This document shows, in pieces, positions 52,190-52,240 of a stretch of DNA of 52,240 nucleotides. A program made the position numbers and the translations under genes. Location of the stretch: positions 5,540-57,779 of the forward strand of contig MENK01000010.1 of NCBI GenBank assembly GCA_001768235.1, written 5' to 3'. The notes beneath the pieces were generated by a model. The model was given only the letters and a program-made list of their open reading frames with translations. It was not told where the DNA came from and searched no databases. Source of the stretch: Bacteroidetes bacterium GWB2_32_14. Lineage in GTDB: Bacteria > Bacteroidota > Bacteroidia > Bacteroidales > UBA12077. Numbering within the stretch: the first letter of the stretch is position 1; each line of letters starts with the position of its first letter.

Positions 52190-52240
52190 GGCGGGGGGAT
52201 TTCAATTTGAAGTGTATTGTATTCTTTTGATTTTTAGCTA

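Noticed and set aside
1-52240. tRNA or rRNA genes, CRISPR arrays, transposases and insertion sequences.
   Set aside because: Intergenic regions were read for cloverleaf or TpsiC features, regular spaced repeats and transposase motifs. None was found.

Overview
The window reads as part of the chromosome of an AT-rich member of the Bacteroidota, probably Bacteroidia (Bacteroidales or Marinilabiliales-like). The evidence is gliding-type gldF/gldG, a DUF3078 protein, a fused DAHP synthase/chorismate mutase, a CarboxypepD_reg-type TonB receptor, FtsX/MacB permeases ending in NPVESLRYE, genes that almost all lack a Shine-Dalgarno sequence, and Bacteroidota-type promoters with a TAnnTTTG -7 box. The genus cannot be told from this sequence.

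Region 1 (2-12738, all + strand) is the 3' end of a nonribosomal peptide locus. It holds the last carrier and thioesterase domains of an NRPS, a 1021-aa fusion of a periplasmic ClbP/ZmaM-like serine peptidase with a PvdE/SyrD-type ABC exporter, a DAHP synthase-chorismate mutase that supplies aromatic precursors, and an S51-type peptidase. These are followed by the Hsp90 chaperone HtpG, three small uncharacterised proteins (one resembling a degenerate GIY-YIG domain), a metallo-beta-lactamase-fold hydrolase, a type II thioesterase, an orphan LolD/MacB-type ATPase and an Sfp-type phosphopantetheinyl transferase. The layout suggests a peptide made as an inactive precursor, trimmed while it is exported, with carrier activation and editing encoded alongside. 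It is the best candidate here for an undescribed system. The region closes with a GC-rich putative small RNA and a strong bidirectional terminator (12754-12866).

Region 2 (12864-24053, mostly - strand) is core genome: a D-threonine aldolase/D-serine dehydratase-like enzyme, a CorC-like CBS membrane protein, nadD-gmk-yicC, gldG-gldF, a PagL-like lipid A deacylase, a head-GIN lipoprotein, lpxB, a small membrane protein and surE. Heptamer tandem repeats lie 3' of gldG and lpxB.

Region 3 (24215-38396) is mixed housekeeping: pheT, a macro-domain hydrolase, a UbiA prenyltransferase, small secreted or unknown proteins, an LpxL-type acyltransferase, a DUF3078 protein, tryptophanase, a MATE pump, a LeuD-like protein that has lost its active-site motif, and a helical-repeat protein.

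Region 4 (38440-46096) is a regulated transport locus. Two FtsX/MacB permeases are divergent from an NtrC-type response regulator and its kinase. The intergenic region carries a near-consensus sigma-54 promoter facing the permeases and two palindromes at the distance expected for activator sites. The kinase gene carries a 21-bp palindromic in-frame insertion whose removal restores the usual G2-box sequence.

Region 5 (46316-52240) contains a gamma-glutamyltransferase, a cassette-like insertion with 11-bp inverted ends around one unknown gene, yidD, and a TonB receptor with an HMA-domain protein, probably for metal uptake or handling. No tRNA, rRNA, CRISPR array or transposase gene was seen.
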